From positions 156,134-220,133 of the forward strand of contig NZ_JAFA01000013.1 in NCBI RefSeq assembly GCF_000519185.1: a DNA stretch of 64,000 bases. Reading direction: 5' to 3'. Shown piece after piece: positions 8,306-18,131 of the stretch. A program made the position numbers and the translations under genes. Origin of the DNA: Paraburkholderia nodosa DSM 21604 (GTDB lineage Bacteria; Pseudomonadota; Gammaproteobacteria; Burkholderiales; Burkholderiaceae). Position 1 is the first letter of the stretch, and each line of letters begins with the position of its first letter. The notes under the pieces are model-generated. The model saw nothing but the letters and a program-made list of their open reading frames with translations, was not told the DNA's origin and searched no databases.

Positions 8306-10414
8306 GTGCCTCGCAAGACCCCCATCGAGCGCTATCGCAACATCGGGATCAGCGCTCACATCGACGCCGGCAAAACCACGACGACCGAGCGCATCCTTTT
8401 CTATACCGGCGTGAATCACAAGCTCGGCGAGGTTCACGACGGCGCGGCGACCATGGACTGGATGGAGCAGGAACAGGAACGCGGCATCACGATCACCTCG
8501 GCCGCAACCACTGCGTTCTGGAAGGGCATGGCCGGCAATTACCCCGAACACCGCATCAACATCATCGACACCCCGGGGCACGTGGACTTCACGATCGAAG
8601 TCGAGCGCTCCATGCGCGTGCTCGACGGCGCGTGCATGGTGTACGACTCCGTGGGCGGCGTGCAGCCGCAGTCGGAAACCGTGTGGCGCCAGGCGAACAA
8701 GTACAAGGTGCCGCGCATCGCGTTCGTCAACAAGATGGACCGCGTGGGCGCGGACTTCTTCCGCGTGCAGCGGCAGATCGGCGAGCGTCTGAAGGGCGTG
8801 GCCGTGCCTATCCAGATTCCGGTGGGCGCGGAAGATCACTTCCAGGGCGTGGTCGATCTCGTGAAGATGAAGGCGATCGTCTGGGACGACGAGAGCCAGG
8901 GCGTGAAGTTCGAGTACGAGGAGATTCCCGCGAATCTCGTCGAACTCGCGCACGAGTGGCGCGGGAAGATGATCGAAGCCGCCGCCGAGGCCGACGAAAC
9001 GCTGCTCGAGAAGTACCTTCACGATCACGAAAGCCTGACCGAAGACGAAATCAAGGGCGGCCTGCGCAAGCGCACGATCGCCAACGAGATCGTGCCGATG
9101 CTCTGCGGCAGCGCGTTCAAGAACAAGGGCGTGCAGGCCATGCTCGACGCCGTGATCGACTATCTGCCCTCGCCGGTGGACGTGCCCGCGATTCTCGGCC
9201 ACGACCTCCACGACAAGGAAATCGAGCGCCACCCGAGCGACGACGAGCCGTTCTCCGCGCTCGCCTTCAAGATCATGACCGACCCGTTCGTCGGCCAGTT
9301 GATCTTCTTCCGCGTCTATTCGGGCGTGGTGAATTCGGGCGACACGGTGCTCAACGCGACCAAGGACAAGAAGGAGCGCCTGGGCCGCATCCTGCAGATG
9401 CACGCGAACGAGCGCAAGGAAATCAAGGAAGTGCGCGCGGGCGACATCGCGGCCGCGGTGGGCCTGAAGGAAGCGACGACGGGCGACACGCTCTGCGATC
9501 CGGCGCATGCCATCGTGCTCGAAAGGATGATCTTCCCAGAGCCGGTGATCTCGCAGGCCGTCGAGCCGAAGACCAAGGCCGACCAGGAGAAGATGGGCAT
9601 CGCGCTTAATCGCCTCGCGCAGGAAGACCCGTCGTTCCGCGTGCAGACCGATGAAGAGTCCGGCCAGACCATCATCTCGGGCATGGGCGAGCTGCACCTC
9701 GAAATTCTCGTCGACCGCATGAAGCGCGAGTTCGGCGTGGAGGCGACCGTCGGCAAGCCGCAGGTCGCGTATCGCGAGACCGTGAAGAACAAGGTCGAGG
9801 ACATCGAAGGCAAGTTCGTCAAGCAGTCGGGCGGGCGCGGCCAGTATGGCCACGCGGTGATCTCGCTCGAACCGCAGCCGCCGGGCAAGGGCTACGAGTT
9901 CGTCGACGCCATCAAGGGCGGCGTGATTCCGCGCGAGTTCATCCCGGCGGTCGACAAGGGTATTCAGGAAACGCTCAAGGCAGGCGTGCTCGCGGGCTAC
10001 CCGGTGGTCGACACGAAGGTCACGCTCACGTTCGGCTCGTACCACGACGTGGACTCGAACGAAAACGCCTTCCGCATGGCCGGTTCGATGGCCTTCAAGG
10101 AAGCGATGCGCAAGGCCAAGCCAATCCTGCTCGAGCCGATGATGGCCGTGGAAGTGGAGACGCCCGAGGACTTCATGGGCAACGTGATGGGCGATCTGTC
10201 GAGCCGTCGCGGCATCGTACAGGGCATGGAGGACATCGCGGGCGGCGGCGGCAAGATCGTGCGCGCCGAAGTGCCGCTCTCGGAGATGTTCGGCTACTCC
10301 ACGTCGCTGCGCTCGCTCACGCAAGGCCGCGCCACCTACACGATGGAGTTCAAGCACTACGCGGAAACCCCGCAGAACGTGGCCGAAGCGGTCATCAACG
10401 CGAAGAAGGCGTAA
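8306..10414 (+). CDS. fusA: Translation elongation factor G, stand-alone copy
   Basis: This 702-residue GTPase translocates tRNA and mRNA on the ribosome. G1 is AHIDAGKT (residues 17-24); RGITI, DTPGHVDF and NKMDR follow, and domains II-V are complete to the C-terminus. GTG 8306 has AAGGAG 6 bases upstream and gives the family's normal N-terminus PRKTPIERYRNIGIS; the frame extends to 8279 without support. The neighbours are not rpsL, rpsG or tuf, so this is not the str-operon copy. Burkholderia commonly carry a second fusA. The protein has no obvious loss of catalytic residues. Confidence 0.95.
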   Translation: MPRKTPIERYRNIGISAHIDAGKTTTTERILFYTGVNHKLGEVHDGAATMDWMEQEQERGITITSAATTAFWKGMAGNYPEHRINIIDTPGHVDFTIEVERSMRVLDGACMVYDSVGGVQPQSETVWRQANKYKVPRIAFVNKMDRVGADFFRVQRQIGERLKGVAVPIQIPVGAEDHFQGVVDLVKMKAIVWDDESQGVKFEYEEIPANLVELAHEWRGKMIEAAAEADETLLEKYLHDHESLTEDEIKGGLRKRTIANEIVPMLCGSAFKNKGVQAMLDAVIDYLPSPVDVPAILGHDLHDKEIERHPSDDEPFSALAFKIMTDPFVGQLIFFRVYSGVVNSGDTVLNATKDKKERLGRILQMHANERKEIKEVRAGDIAAAVGLKEATTGDTLCDPAHAIVLERMIFPEPVISQAVEPKTKADQEKMGIALNRLAQEDPSFRVQTDEESGQTIISGMGELHLEILVDRMKREFGVEATVGKPQVAYRETVKNKVEDIEGKFVKQSGGRGQYGHAVISLEPQPPGKGYEFVDAIKGGVIPREFIPAVDKGIQETLKAGVLAGYPVVDTKVTLTFGSYHDVDSNENAFRMAGSMAFKEAMRKAKPILLEPMMAVEVETPEDFMGNVMGDLSSRRGIVQGMEDIAGGGGKIVRAEVPLSEMFGYSTSLRSLTQGRATYTMEFKHYAETPQNVAEAVINAKKA

Positions 10415-10447
10415 GTCAGGCGACGTGCAGGCGTTGCCGTGCACACG

Positions 10448-10478
10448 AAAGCCCGTCCCCTTGCGGACGGGCTTTTTT
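10448..10478 (+). terminator. Intrinsic terminator after fusA
   Basis: The stem AAAGCCCGTCC / GGACGGGCTTT has a 6-base loop and is followed by a T-run. Confidence 0.9.
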
Positions 10479-10556
10479 GCATGCGCGCGGCGCAATTTTG
10501 ACCATGCCACAATGGGGCGATAACGCTGCGACGCCCACAGTCAAGGAGACACGACG

Positions 10557-11075
10557 ATGAGTCACGAACACGACCATGAGCATCCTCATGAACACCCCCG
10601 CGACGACGCCCCCATCGACTGGCGCGAAAACGGCGTCAAGGTGATACGCGGCGATCAGCTCGACACGAACACGGCGCAAACGCCCGGCATGAACCGTGCG
10701 GCCGCGATCAACGCGGCGCGCGTCGGCGCGCAGAAAATCTGGGCGGGCACGGTGACGATCCATCCGAACGCAAAGACCGGCGCGCATCATCACGGCGCGC
10801 TGGAAAGCGTGATCTACGTCGTGCGCGGTCACGCGCGCATGCGCTGGGGCGAGCATCTGGAGTTCACGGCCGAGGCGGGCCCGGGCGACTTCATCTTCGT
10901 GCCGCCCTTTGTGCCGCACCAGGAGATCAACGCGAGCACCGACGATCCGCTCGAATGCGTGCTCGTGCGCAGCGACAACGAGGCCGTCGTGGTGAACCTG
11001 AACATCGACGCCGTCGAAGCCCCGGAAACCGTGTACTGGGTCGATCCCATCCACCGTCATCCGCACGACCATTGA
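10557..11075 (+). CDS. Cupin-domain protein with His-rich tails
   Basis: A 172-residue cytoplasmic cupin. The core holds the metal-binding cupin motifs HHHGALESVIYVVRG (G-x5-HxH-type, about residues 80-95) and PGDFIFVPPFVPHQ. The N-terminus (HEHDHEHPHEHP, residues 3-14) and the C-terminus (HRHPHDH) are unusually rich in His, suggesting binding of Ni, Co or Zn. AAGGAG (10543-10548) precedes the ATG. It lies 42 bases upstream of a NiCoT nickel/cobalt permease on the same strand, so a nickel or cobalt handling role is a reasonable inference. The enzymatic activity, if any, is unknown. Confidence 0.8.
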   Translation: MSHEHDHEHPHEHPRDDAPIDWRENGVKVIRGDQLDTNTAQTPGMNRAAAINAARVGAQKIWAGTVTIHPNAKTGAHHHGALESVIYVVRGHARMRWGEHLEFTAEAGPGDFIFVPPFVPHQEINASTDDPLECVLVRSDNEAVVVNLNIDAVEAPETVYWVDPIHRHPHDH

Positions 11076-11117
11076 GCGCCCGGCAGCCCATACCGCCTTC
11101 CACGACGCAATGACGCA

Positions 11118-12134
11118 ATGACGACGCCAGCCGCCTCGCTCCGCGCCCGCCTGATTCCGCTCTATGCCGCGCTCATCGCCGCCAATCTCGGCGCGTGGGC
11201 GTGGGCGCTGATCGCGTTTCGCCACTATCCGCTGCTCCTCGGCACGGCGGCGCTCGCCTACGGCTTCGGCCTGCGCCACGCGGTGGACGCCGACCATATC
11301 GCCGCCATCGACGCCGTCACGCGCAAGCTCATGCAGCAGGGCCAGCGCCCGCTCGGCGTGGGTCTGGCGTTCTCGCTCGGCCATTCGACAGTCGTGATCG
11401 CCGCCACGCTCGGCATCGCACTCACGGCGCTCTCGCTGCATGGCCGCTTCGAGCAGTTCCACGAGATCGGCTCGACCGTCGGCACGCTCGTTTCGTCGAC
11501 GTTCCTGCTCGTGCTCGCCGGCGTGAACCTCGTGATCCTGCGCGACGTGTGGATGCGTTACCGCCGCGCGCAGCAAGGCGACGACGCAGCACTCGCCGCC
11601 GACGCGCCCGCGCCCGCCGGCCTCTTCTCGCGCGCGCTGCGGCCGCTCTTTGCGCTCGTCACGAAAAGCTGGCACCTGTACCCCGTGGGCGTGCTGTTCG
11701 GCCTCGGCTTCGACACCGCCACTGAAATCGGCCTGCTCGCCATTGCCGCCGCCGAAGCGGGCAAGGGCCTGCCGATCTATTCGATTCTCGTGTTCCCCGC
11801 GCTCTTCACGGCAGGCATGACGCTCGTCGATTCCACCGACAACGTATTGATGGTCCACGCCTACGGCTGGGCGATGGACGATCCCAGGCGCAAGCTCTAC
11901 TACAACGCGAGCATCACGTTCGTCTCGGCGCTCGTGGCGATCTTGATCGGCGGCGTGGAAGCGCTCGGGCTCCTCGCCGACAAGCTCGGCGCGAGCGGCG
12001 GCGTGTGGACCCTCATCGCCGGCCTGAACGAGCGCTTCGGCGAGCTGGGCTACGGCATCGTCGCGGCATTCATCGCCTGCTGGATCGGCTCGGTGCTGTT
12101 CCATCGCTGGCGCCGGCCCGCCGCGGCCCGCTAA
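11118..12134 (+). CDS. Nickel/cobalt permease, HoxN/NixA (NiCoT) family
   Basis: A 338-residue inner-membrane secondary transporter for Ni2+ or Co2+. The family signature RHAVDADHIAAID (H-x4-DH) is in the second membrane segment. LAFSLGHSTVV and FGLGFDTATEIGLL are the other two conserved NiCoT motifs. About eight hydrophobic segments are visible. It probably forms a two-gene unit with the His-rich cupin. Substrate preference cannot be read from the sequence. Confidence 0.93.
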   Translation: MTTPAASLRARLIPLYAALIAANLGAWAWALIAFRHYPLLLGTAALAYGFGLRHAVDADHIAAIDAVTRKLMQQGQRPLGVGLAFSLGHSTVVIAATLGIALTALSLHGRFEQFHEIGSTVGTLVSSTFLLVLAGVNLVILRDVWMRYRRAQQGDDAALAADAPAPAGLFSRALRPLFALVTKSWHLYPVGVLFGLGFDTATEIGLLAIAAAEAGKGLPIYSILVFPALFTAGMTLVDSTDNVLMVHAYGWAMDDPRRKLYYNASITFVSALVAILIGGVEALGLLADKLGASGGVWTLIAGLNERFGELGYGIVAAFIACWIGSVLFHRWRRPAAAR

Positions 12135-12377
12135 AGCACTCTCACGGCTGCACGGCGCGCCACGCGCGCGCAACCCCGCGAAACCCTACCCTTCGCCTCG
12201 TTTGCCGAAAGCGCGTAAACTAGGCCCAGCTATTGCGCTCCCGTTGTATTCGATAGCCCCGTCAATCGTTTCACTTTGCTGCACCCATTCGTCGTCTGCC
12301 GTACCGCATGCCGCCGTCGCGCAAGCCCCCGGGCCTCGCGCGTCCCCTGAACGGAAAACGCACGGAAACCCGCACCG

Positions 12378-14066
12378 ATGAAACGACCGCAGTCCCGCCG
12401 TCCGCATGACGTGTCCCACCCGTCCCGCCTCGAAGCGCTGCGCCCTCAGGCCGGCGATCACGGCAACCACGCCCTCGACGAATTCGCTGCCGGCCGCCTC
12501 ACGCGCCGCGAGCTGCTGCGCTATGCCAGCGCGGTGGGCCTCACGGCACTGCCTGGGTTTGCGGGACTCGCCGTGCCGCGCGGCGCGCACGCCCAGGGCG
12601 CGGGGAAGCCCGGCGACCAGACGATCCGCGTGGCGCACCTGATGCCCGCGGGCGCCGTCGATCCGCTCACCGTGACCGATGCTGGCGCGCTGTGTCTTCT
12701 GAACCAGACCGGCGAATTCCTCGCCAACGACGACGCGCAAGGCCATCTGCAACCCGCCCTCGCGCTCTCGTGGCAAGCCAACGCCAAAGCGGACGTCTGG
12801 ACGTTCAAGCTGCGCCCCAACGTGAAATTCCACGACGGCCAGCCGTTCGGCGCGAAGGACGTGGTGGCGACCTTCGATCGCCTCGCCGACCCCGCAACCG
12901 GCTCGGCGGCGCTCTCGGTGCTCAAGGGCGTGCTTTCGAAAGGCGGCACGAAGGCCGTCGACGATCACACGGTCGAGTTCCACCTCGACGCGCCCAACGG
13001 CAACTTCGCCTACTACGTTTCTTCGGACAACTACAACGCCGTGATGCTGCCCGCCAACTATGCGGGCAATTACGAAAAGAGCTTTATCGGCACCGGGCCG
13101 TTCAAGCTCGACAAATTCGAACCGCGCCGAGGCGTGAGCTTCGTGCGCAATCCCGACTACTGGGGCGACAAGGCGCTGCCCGCGCGCGTGGAGTTCGCCT
13201 TCTACGCCGACGAGCAGGCGCAGTTGCTCTCATTGCAAGGCCACCAGGCCGACGTGATGGGCACCTTCACCGTGCAGGGCGGCATCGGCATCCTGAACAA
13301 TCCCGACTTCAAGGTGATCGGCGTGCGCTCTAGTGCGCACCGCCAGATCCACATGCGCAACGACTCGCCCACGTTCAAGGACAAGCGCGTCCGCCAGGCG
13401 CTCGCGCTTGCGCTCGATCGCGACGTGCTCGTGCGCGGGCTGTTCAAGGGCCGCGCCGTGGTGGGCAACGACAGTCCGTTCGCGCCCATCTTCCCTTCCA
13501 CGGCGACCGACGTGCCGCAGCGCAAGATCGATGTCGCGAAGGCACGCCAGTTGCTCGCGCAGGCGGGCGTCGCCAACGGCTTCGACGTGACGCTCACCAC
13601 CGAGAAGTACATGGAGATACCGGACCTCGCCGTGGTCGTGCAGAACGCGGCGAAGGCGGTCGGCATTCGCATCGCGCTTAAGGTGGAAAGCCAGTCGCAG
13701 TACTACGGCGCGGGCACGTTCGGCAAATCGGACTGGCTCGACTCGCCGCTCGGCATGACCGACTATGGGCACCGCGGCGTGCCGAACGTGTTTCTCAACG
13801 CGCCGCTCACCTCGGGCGGCACGTGGAATGCTGCGCACTTTCGCAACGCGCAGTACGACAAGCTGGTCGCGCAGTTCGCGGCGACGCTCGACGTGGCGGC
13901 CCAGAAGCAGGTGGCGAGGCAGATCCAGACGCTGCTGCTCGACGAGACGCCCGTGATCATCCCGTACTTCTACGACCAGTTGATCGCACAGCGCGCCGTG
14001 CTTTCGGGCGTGCGCTTCACGGCGCTCGCCCAGCTCTATTTCGACCGCGCGACGCTCGCCGCCTGA
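12378..14066 (+). CDS. ABC transporter substrate-binding protein, family 5 (peptide/nickel type), Tat-exported
   Basis: A 562-residue periplasmic binding protein. The N-terminus has a twin-arginine signal (TRRELLRYASAVGLTALPG, about residues 42-60) ending near AHAQG. The mature part shows family-5 features: a WTFKLRPNVKFHDGQPFGAKDVVATFDR segment (in two parts), PGTGPFKL-like FIGTGPFKLDKF, NPDYWG and LALDRDVLVRG. It opens an importer operon with two permeases and one fused ATPase. Ligands of this family include di/oligopeptides and nickel. The nearby NiCoT gene hints at metal, but this is not evidence for substrate. Confidence 0.9.
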   Translation: MKRPQSRRPHDVSHPSRLEALRPQAGDHGNHALDEFAAGRLTRRELLRYASAVGLTALPGFAGLAVPRGAHAQGAGKPGDQTIRVAHLMPAGAVDPLTVTDAGALCLLNQTGEFLANDDAQGHLQPALALSWQANAKADVWTFKLRPNVKFHDGQPFGAKDVVATFDRLADPATGSAALSVLKGVLSKGGTKAVDDHTVEFHLDAPNGNFAYYVSSDNYNAVMLPANYAGNYEKSFIGTGPFKLDKFEPRRGVSFVRNPDYWGDKALPARVEFAFYADEQAQLLSLQGHQADVMGTFTVQGGIGILNNPDFKVIGVRSSAHRQIHMRNDSPTFKDKRVRQALALALDRDVLVRGLFKGRAVVGNDSPFAPIFPSTATDVPQRKIDVAKARQLLAQAGVANGFDVTLTTEKYMEIPDLAVVVQNAAKAVGIRIALKVESQSQYYGAGTFGKSDWLDSPLGMTDYGHRGVPNVFLNAPLTSGGTWNAAHFRNAQYDKLVAQFAATLDVAAQKQVARQIQTLLLDETPVIIPYFYDQLIAQRAVLSGVRFTALAQLYFDRATLAA

Positions 14067-14098
14067 ACCGGCCCTAGCGCACCCGAAACGGAGGTCCG

Positions 14099-15121
14099 AT
14101 GGCTACTCCGCTCCCGCCCATGCCGAATCCGGCCGGCACCGCGCGCGCGTTCGCCCCGCGCGCGGGCGTCGCACGCTTTCTCGGCCGGCGCGCCGCCTGG
14201 GCGATTTTCACGCTCTGGCTGCTTTCGGTGCTCGTGTTCGCGGGTGGCCAGCTGCTGCCGGGCGACATCGGCCGCGCCGTGCTGGGCCCGCTCGCCGACG
14301 CGCGCGCCGTTGCCGCGCTCAATCACGCGCTCGGCGCCGACCGGCCGGTGCTCGACCAGTACGTTTCGTGGATCACCCATGCGCTGCGCGGCGACTTCGG
14401 CATGTCGTGGAGCTACAAGCAGCCCGTCGCGCCGTTCGTGGGCGACGCGCTCCTGCAGTCGGCCAGGCTCGGCCTGCTTGCGTTCGTGGTGGTGGTGCCG
14501 CTCGGCATTGCGGGCGGCGTATGGGCGGCGCTCCACGAAGGCCGCCTGATCGACCGCGCGATCAGCACGGGCGGCCTGTGCGCGAGCGCCGTGCCGGAGT
14601 TCGTCTCGTCGATCGTGCTGATCCTCATCTTCGGCGTGTGGCTGCGCTGGCTGCCCATCGAGGCCACCGCGCCCAGCGGCGCGGGCGCGCTCGAACAATT
14701 GCGGCATCTCGTGCTGCCCGTGCTGCCGCTCGTGCTCGTGTTCTTCGGCTATCTCGCGCGCATCGCGCGCGCGGGCACCATCACGGCGCTCGACGCCGAT
14801 TACACGCGCACCGCGATTCTCAAGGGGCTGCCGAGCCACGTCGTGATCGTGCGGCACGTGCTGCGCAATGCGCTGCTGCCCAGCGTGACGGTGGCGGCCA
14901 CGCAGCTCGGGTATCTGATCGGCGGGCTCGTCGTGGTCGAATCGCTGTTCCGCTATCCGGGCGTAGGCTCTCTCATCTTCAACGCCGCGAAGGCCAAGGA
15001 CTTCCCGTTGCTCGAAGCGGGTGTGCTCGCGGTGGGCGCGGTCTATACACTTGCCAATCTCGCCGCCGACGCCCTGCACGCGTTGCTCGACCCGCGCCTG
15101 CGCGCGCCGGGAGGCGCATGA
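14099..15121 (+). CDS. ABC transporter permease, DppB/OppB-like
   Basis: A 340-residue inner-membrane permease. After a cytoplasmic N-terminus come about six membrane segments. Conserved parts are the LPGDIGRAVLG segment, LGADRPVLDQYVSWITHALRGDFG, and the EAA loop with ADYTRTAILKGLPSHVVIVRHVLRNALLP. GGAGG (14090-14094) precedes the ATG. The stop overlaps the next permease start as ATGA. Confidence 0.93.
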   Translation: MATPLPPMPNPAGTARAFAPRAGVARFLGRRAAWAIFTLWLLSVLVFAGGQLLPGDIGRAVLGPLADARAVAALNHALGADRPVLDQYVSWITHALRGDFGMSWSYKQPVAPFVGDALLQSARLGLLAFVVVVPLGIAGGVWAALHEGRLIDRAISTGGLCASAVPEFVSSIVLILIFGVWLRWLPIEATAPSGAGALEQLRHLVLPVLPLVLVFFGYLARIARAGTITALDADYTRTAILKGLPSHVVIVRHVLRNALLPSVTVAATQLGYLIGGLVVVESLFRYPGVGSLIFNAAKAKDFPLLEAGVLAVGAVYTLANLAADALHALLDPRLRAPGGA

Positions 15122-16038
15122 ACCATATGGCATCCGAAGCTATTTCCCCGGGCGACGAACCGCCTGATGCGCGGCCGCCAGGCGAACCTGGCGAAGAAGC
15201 GCTCGCCGACACGCGTCTACGCGACACGCTGCATCTGCTGCTGCGCTCGCCCTCGTTCGTCGCGGGTGCGCTGATCCTCTTGTGGTGGATCGTCTGTGCG
15301 CTCGCGGGCGTGTGGTTCGCACCGCACGACGCCTACGCGTCCGATCCGCTCAGCTCGCTCCTGCCACCGGACCATACGCACTGGTGCGGCACCGATCAGC
15401 TCGGACGCGACATCTGCTCGCGCGTGATCGTGGGCGCGCGCGACATCCTCACGATCGCACCGCTCGCCACGCTCGTCGGCACGCTCGCGGGCGCGGCGCT
15501 CGGGCTCGTCACGGGTTATTTCGAAGGCGTATTAGGCACGCTCGTCGCGCGCACGCTCGACGCCGTGCTCGCGCTGCCGCTCGTGATCGTGGCGCTGCTC
15601 GTGCTCGCGGCCGTGGGCGCCTCGAATCTCGCCGTGGTGCTCGTGATCGGCATTACGTTTGCGCCGCTGATCGCGCGCACGGTGCGCGCGGCGGTGCTCG
15701 CCGAACGCCATCTCGACTACGTGGCGGCGGCTCGCTTGCGCGGCGCGAATGCGCTCGCCGTGATGTTCACCGAAATCTTGCCGAACGTCTGGCCGCCCAT
15801 CGTCGTCGAGGCGACAGTGCGTCTCGGCTATGCGATCTTCGCGGTGGCGACGCTCTCGTTCCTCGGCTTCGGCATCCAGCCGCCGTCCGCCGACTGGGGG
15901 CTCGCGCTCGCCGATTCGTACACGCTGCTCGCGGGCGGCGCATGGTGGACCGTGGCATTCGACGCGCTCGCCATCGCCTCGCTCGTGGTGGCCGTGAACC
16001 TGATCGCCGACAGCCTGCGCGAGGTGCTCCAATCGTGA
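15118..16038 (+). CDS. ABC transporter permease, DppC/OppC-like
   Basis: A 306-residue second permease. It has the DppC hallmarks HWCGTDQLGRDICSRVIVGAR and the EAA loop YVAAARLRGANALAVMFTEILPN, with about six membrane segments. ATG 15118 overlaps the dppB-like stop, and its own stop overlaps the GTG of the ATPase gene (GTGA), so all components are translationally coupled. Confidence 0.93.
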   Translation: MNHMASEAISPGDEPPDARPPGEPGEEALADTRLRDTLHLLLRSPSFVAGALILLWWIVCALAGVWFAPHDAYASDPLSSLLPPDHTHWCGTDQLGRDICSRVIVGARDILTIAPLATLVGTLAGAALGLVTGYFEGVLGTLVARTLDAVLALPLVIVALLVLAAVGASNLAVVLVIGITFAPLIARTVRAAVLAERHLDYVAAARLRGANALAVMFTEILPNVWPPIVVEATVRLGYAIFAVATLSFLGFGIQPPSADWGLALADSYTLLAGGAWWTVAFDALAIASLVVAVNLIADSLREVLQS

Positions 16039-18131
16039 ACCGCCCCGCTTCTTCACGCCCCGCTCTCGCCACCTTCAGCGCGCCGCGCGACGACGACGCG
16101 CTCGCGCTCGTCGGCCTCACTGTCGCTTACCGCGTGCGCGGGCGCGACCGCGACGTGCTCACCGACGTCTCGCTACGCATCCGGCGTGGCGAAGCGTATG
16201 GTCTCGTAGGCGAATCGGGCTGCGGCAAGTCGACGGTCGCGCTCGCCGCACTGCGCTATCTCCCGCGCAACGGCCGCGCGAAGGCCGGGCGCATCGCGAT
16301 TGCGGGCGACGACGTGCTCGCGCTCGACGCCGATGCCCTGCGCACGCTGCGCGCCAACGCCGTTTCGATGGTCTATCAGGACCCCGCCAGCGCGCTCAAC
16401 CCCACGCTCACGATTGCCCGCCAGCTGAACGAAGCGTTCGAAGCTGCGGGCGCCGACGCGAGCGTGGCCCGCTCGCGCTCGCACGCGATGCTCGAACGCG
16501 TGCGCATTGCCGATCCGGGCCGCGTGCTGGCGAGCTATCCGCATCAGCTCTCGGGCGGCATGCAGCAGCGCGTCGTGATCGCGATGGCGCTCGCGTCGAA
16601 CCCCGCGCTCCTGATCCTCGACGAACCGACCACGGGCCTCGACGCCACCGTCGAGGCCGAGGTGCTCGACCTCATCGCGAAGCTGCGTGCGGAGCTGGGC
16701 ATGGCGGTGCTGCTCATCAGCCACGACCTCGCGGTGATCGGGCGCATGTGCGAGCGCGTGGGCGTGCTCTACGCGGGACGGCTCGTGGAGGAAGGCGCCA
16801 CGCGCGACGTGTTCGAGCGGGCACGGCATCCGTACACGGTCGGCCTGCTGCGCTGCCTGCCGGCGCAGGGGCGCAACAAGCATGCGGGCGCGCTCGACAC
16901 GATACCGGGCGAGTTGCCGGCGCCTGGCGTCAGTGCGCCCGGCTGCATCTACGCACCGCGCTGTCGCCTGGCCGACGCACGTTGCCGCGTGGAAGCGCCA
17001 CCGCCGCATCGCATGACGTCGCCGCACGGCGAGCAGATGTCGCGCTGCCACTATCACGAACGCGCGATGGAATTGCCGTTCGGGAATCTGATCGGAGGCG
17101 GCGACGGTTCGCAGACCTCGAGCGATGGCCCTTCGAATGGCGAAGCCGAACCGCGCGTCGTATTGCGCGCGCTCGACGTCTCGCGCACCTTCGGACACGG
17201 CGCGCAAGCCGTGCGCGCACTCGACGGCGTATCGATCGAGCTGCATGCGGGCGAGACGCTCGGCCTTGTGGGCGAATCGGGCAGCGGCAAGACGACACTC
17301 GCGCGCATGCTGCTCGGCCTGCACGCGCCCGACGCGGGCGGCGCCGTCGAGCTCGACGGCAAGCGCCTGCACGCCCACGTCGCGCGGCGCCGAGCCGGCG
17401 AGCGCGCGGCGCTGCGCGTCGTGTTCCAGCATCCGGACGCCTCGCTCAATCGCGCGCTGCCCGTGAAACGCCTGATCGAGCGCGCGCTTTCCCGGGCGCG
17501 CGACGACGCGTCGACGACTCACCAAGCCTCAGACGAATCGCGTATCGCGGGTCTGCTCGAAGCCGTGCGCGTGCCGGCGCGTTATCTCGTGGCGCGCGCG
17601 CGGCAACTTTCGGGCGGCCTCAAGCAGCGCGTGGCGATCGCCCAGGCGTTCGCGGGCGAGCCGCGCATCGTGATCTGCGACGAACCCACCTCGGCGCTCG
17701 ACGTCTCCGTGCAGGCAGCGATTCTCAACCTGCTCGCACGCCTGCAGCGCGAACGCGGCGTGAGCTACCTGTTCATTTCGCACGACCTCGACGTCGTGCG
17801 CTATCTCGCCGATCGCATCGTCGTGCTCTACGCGGGCCGCGTCGTGGAAAGCGGACCGGCCGGCGCGGTGTTCGACGGCCCCTGGCATCCGTATACGGAA
17901 ACGCTGCTGGCCGCGCGTGCGCTCGGCGCGGCAACGGCCAACGGTGCGACGGCCGCGGGGCGCGGCTGCATTTTCAGCGCGCACTGCCCGCGCAAGCTCG
18001 GCGCCATTTGCGAGGAAGCGCCCCCACCGCTTACCGACGCGGGCGGCGGCCATCGCATTCTCTGCCACATTCCCGTAGACGAATTGCGCGCACAACAGAA
18101 CGCCACCACGGCCACACAAGCGGCGACCTGA
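16035..18131 (+). CDS. ABC transporter ATP-binding protein, fused DppD-DppF type
   Basis: A 698-residue protein with two complete ATPase halves. The first half has Walker A GESGCGKST (residues 59-67), signature LSGGMQQRV (near 172) and Walker B LLILDEPTTGLD. The second half has Walker A GESGSGKTT (about 413), signature LSGGLKQRV (near 525) and IVICDEPTSALD. Each half ends in the Cys-containing oligopeptide-transporter C-terminal domain (GCIYAPRCRLADARC and GCIFSAHCPRKLG), typical of DppD/OppD-type subunits. One gene therefore supplies both ATPase subunits. GTG 16035 overlaps the permease stop. Confidence 0.93.
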   Translation: MNRPASSRPALATFSAPRDDDALALVGLTVAYRVRGRDRDVLTDVSLRIRRGEAYGLVGESGCGKSTVALAALRYLPRNGRAKAGRIAIAGDDVLALDADALRTLRANAVSMVYQDPASALNPTLTIARQLNEAFEAAGADASVARSRSHAMLERVRIADPGRVLASYPHQLSGGMQQRVVIAMALASNPALLILDEPTTGLDATVEAEVLDLIAKLRAELGMAVLLISHDLAVIGRMCERVGVLYAGRLVEEGATRDVFERARHPYTVGLLRCLPAQGRNKHAGALDTIPGELPAPGVSAPGCIYAPRCRLADARCRVEAPPPHRMTSPHGEQMSRCHYHERAMELPFGNLIGGGDGSQTSSDGPSNGEAEPRVVLRALDVSRTFGHGAQAVRALDGVSIELHAGETLGLVGESGSGKTTLARMLLGLHAPDAGGAVELDGKRLHAHVARRRAGERAALRVVFQHPDASLNRALPVKRLIERALSRARDDASTTHQASDESRIAGLLEAVRVPARYLVARARQLSGGLKQRVAIAQAFAGEPRIVICDEPTSALDVSVQAAILNLLARLQRERGVSYLFISHDLDVVRYLADRIVVLYAGRVVESGPAGAVFDGPWHPYTETLLAARALGAATANGATAAGRGCIFSAHCPRKLGAICEEAPPPLTDAGGGHRILCHIPVDELRAQQNATTATQAAT

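Noticed and set aside
8180..10510. A 776-codon open frame antisense to fusA
   Set aside because: It mirrors the fusA codon pattern in GC-rich DNA; its protein is His/Arg/Leu-rich with no family motif and no ribosome site.
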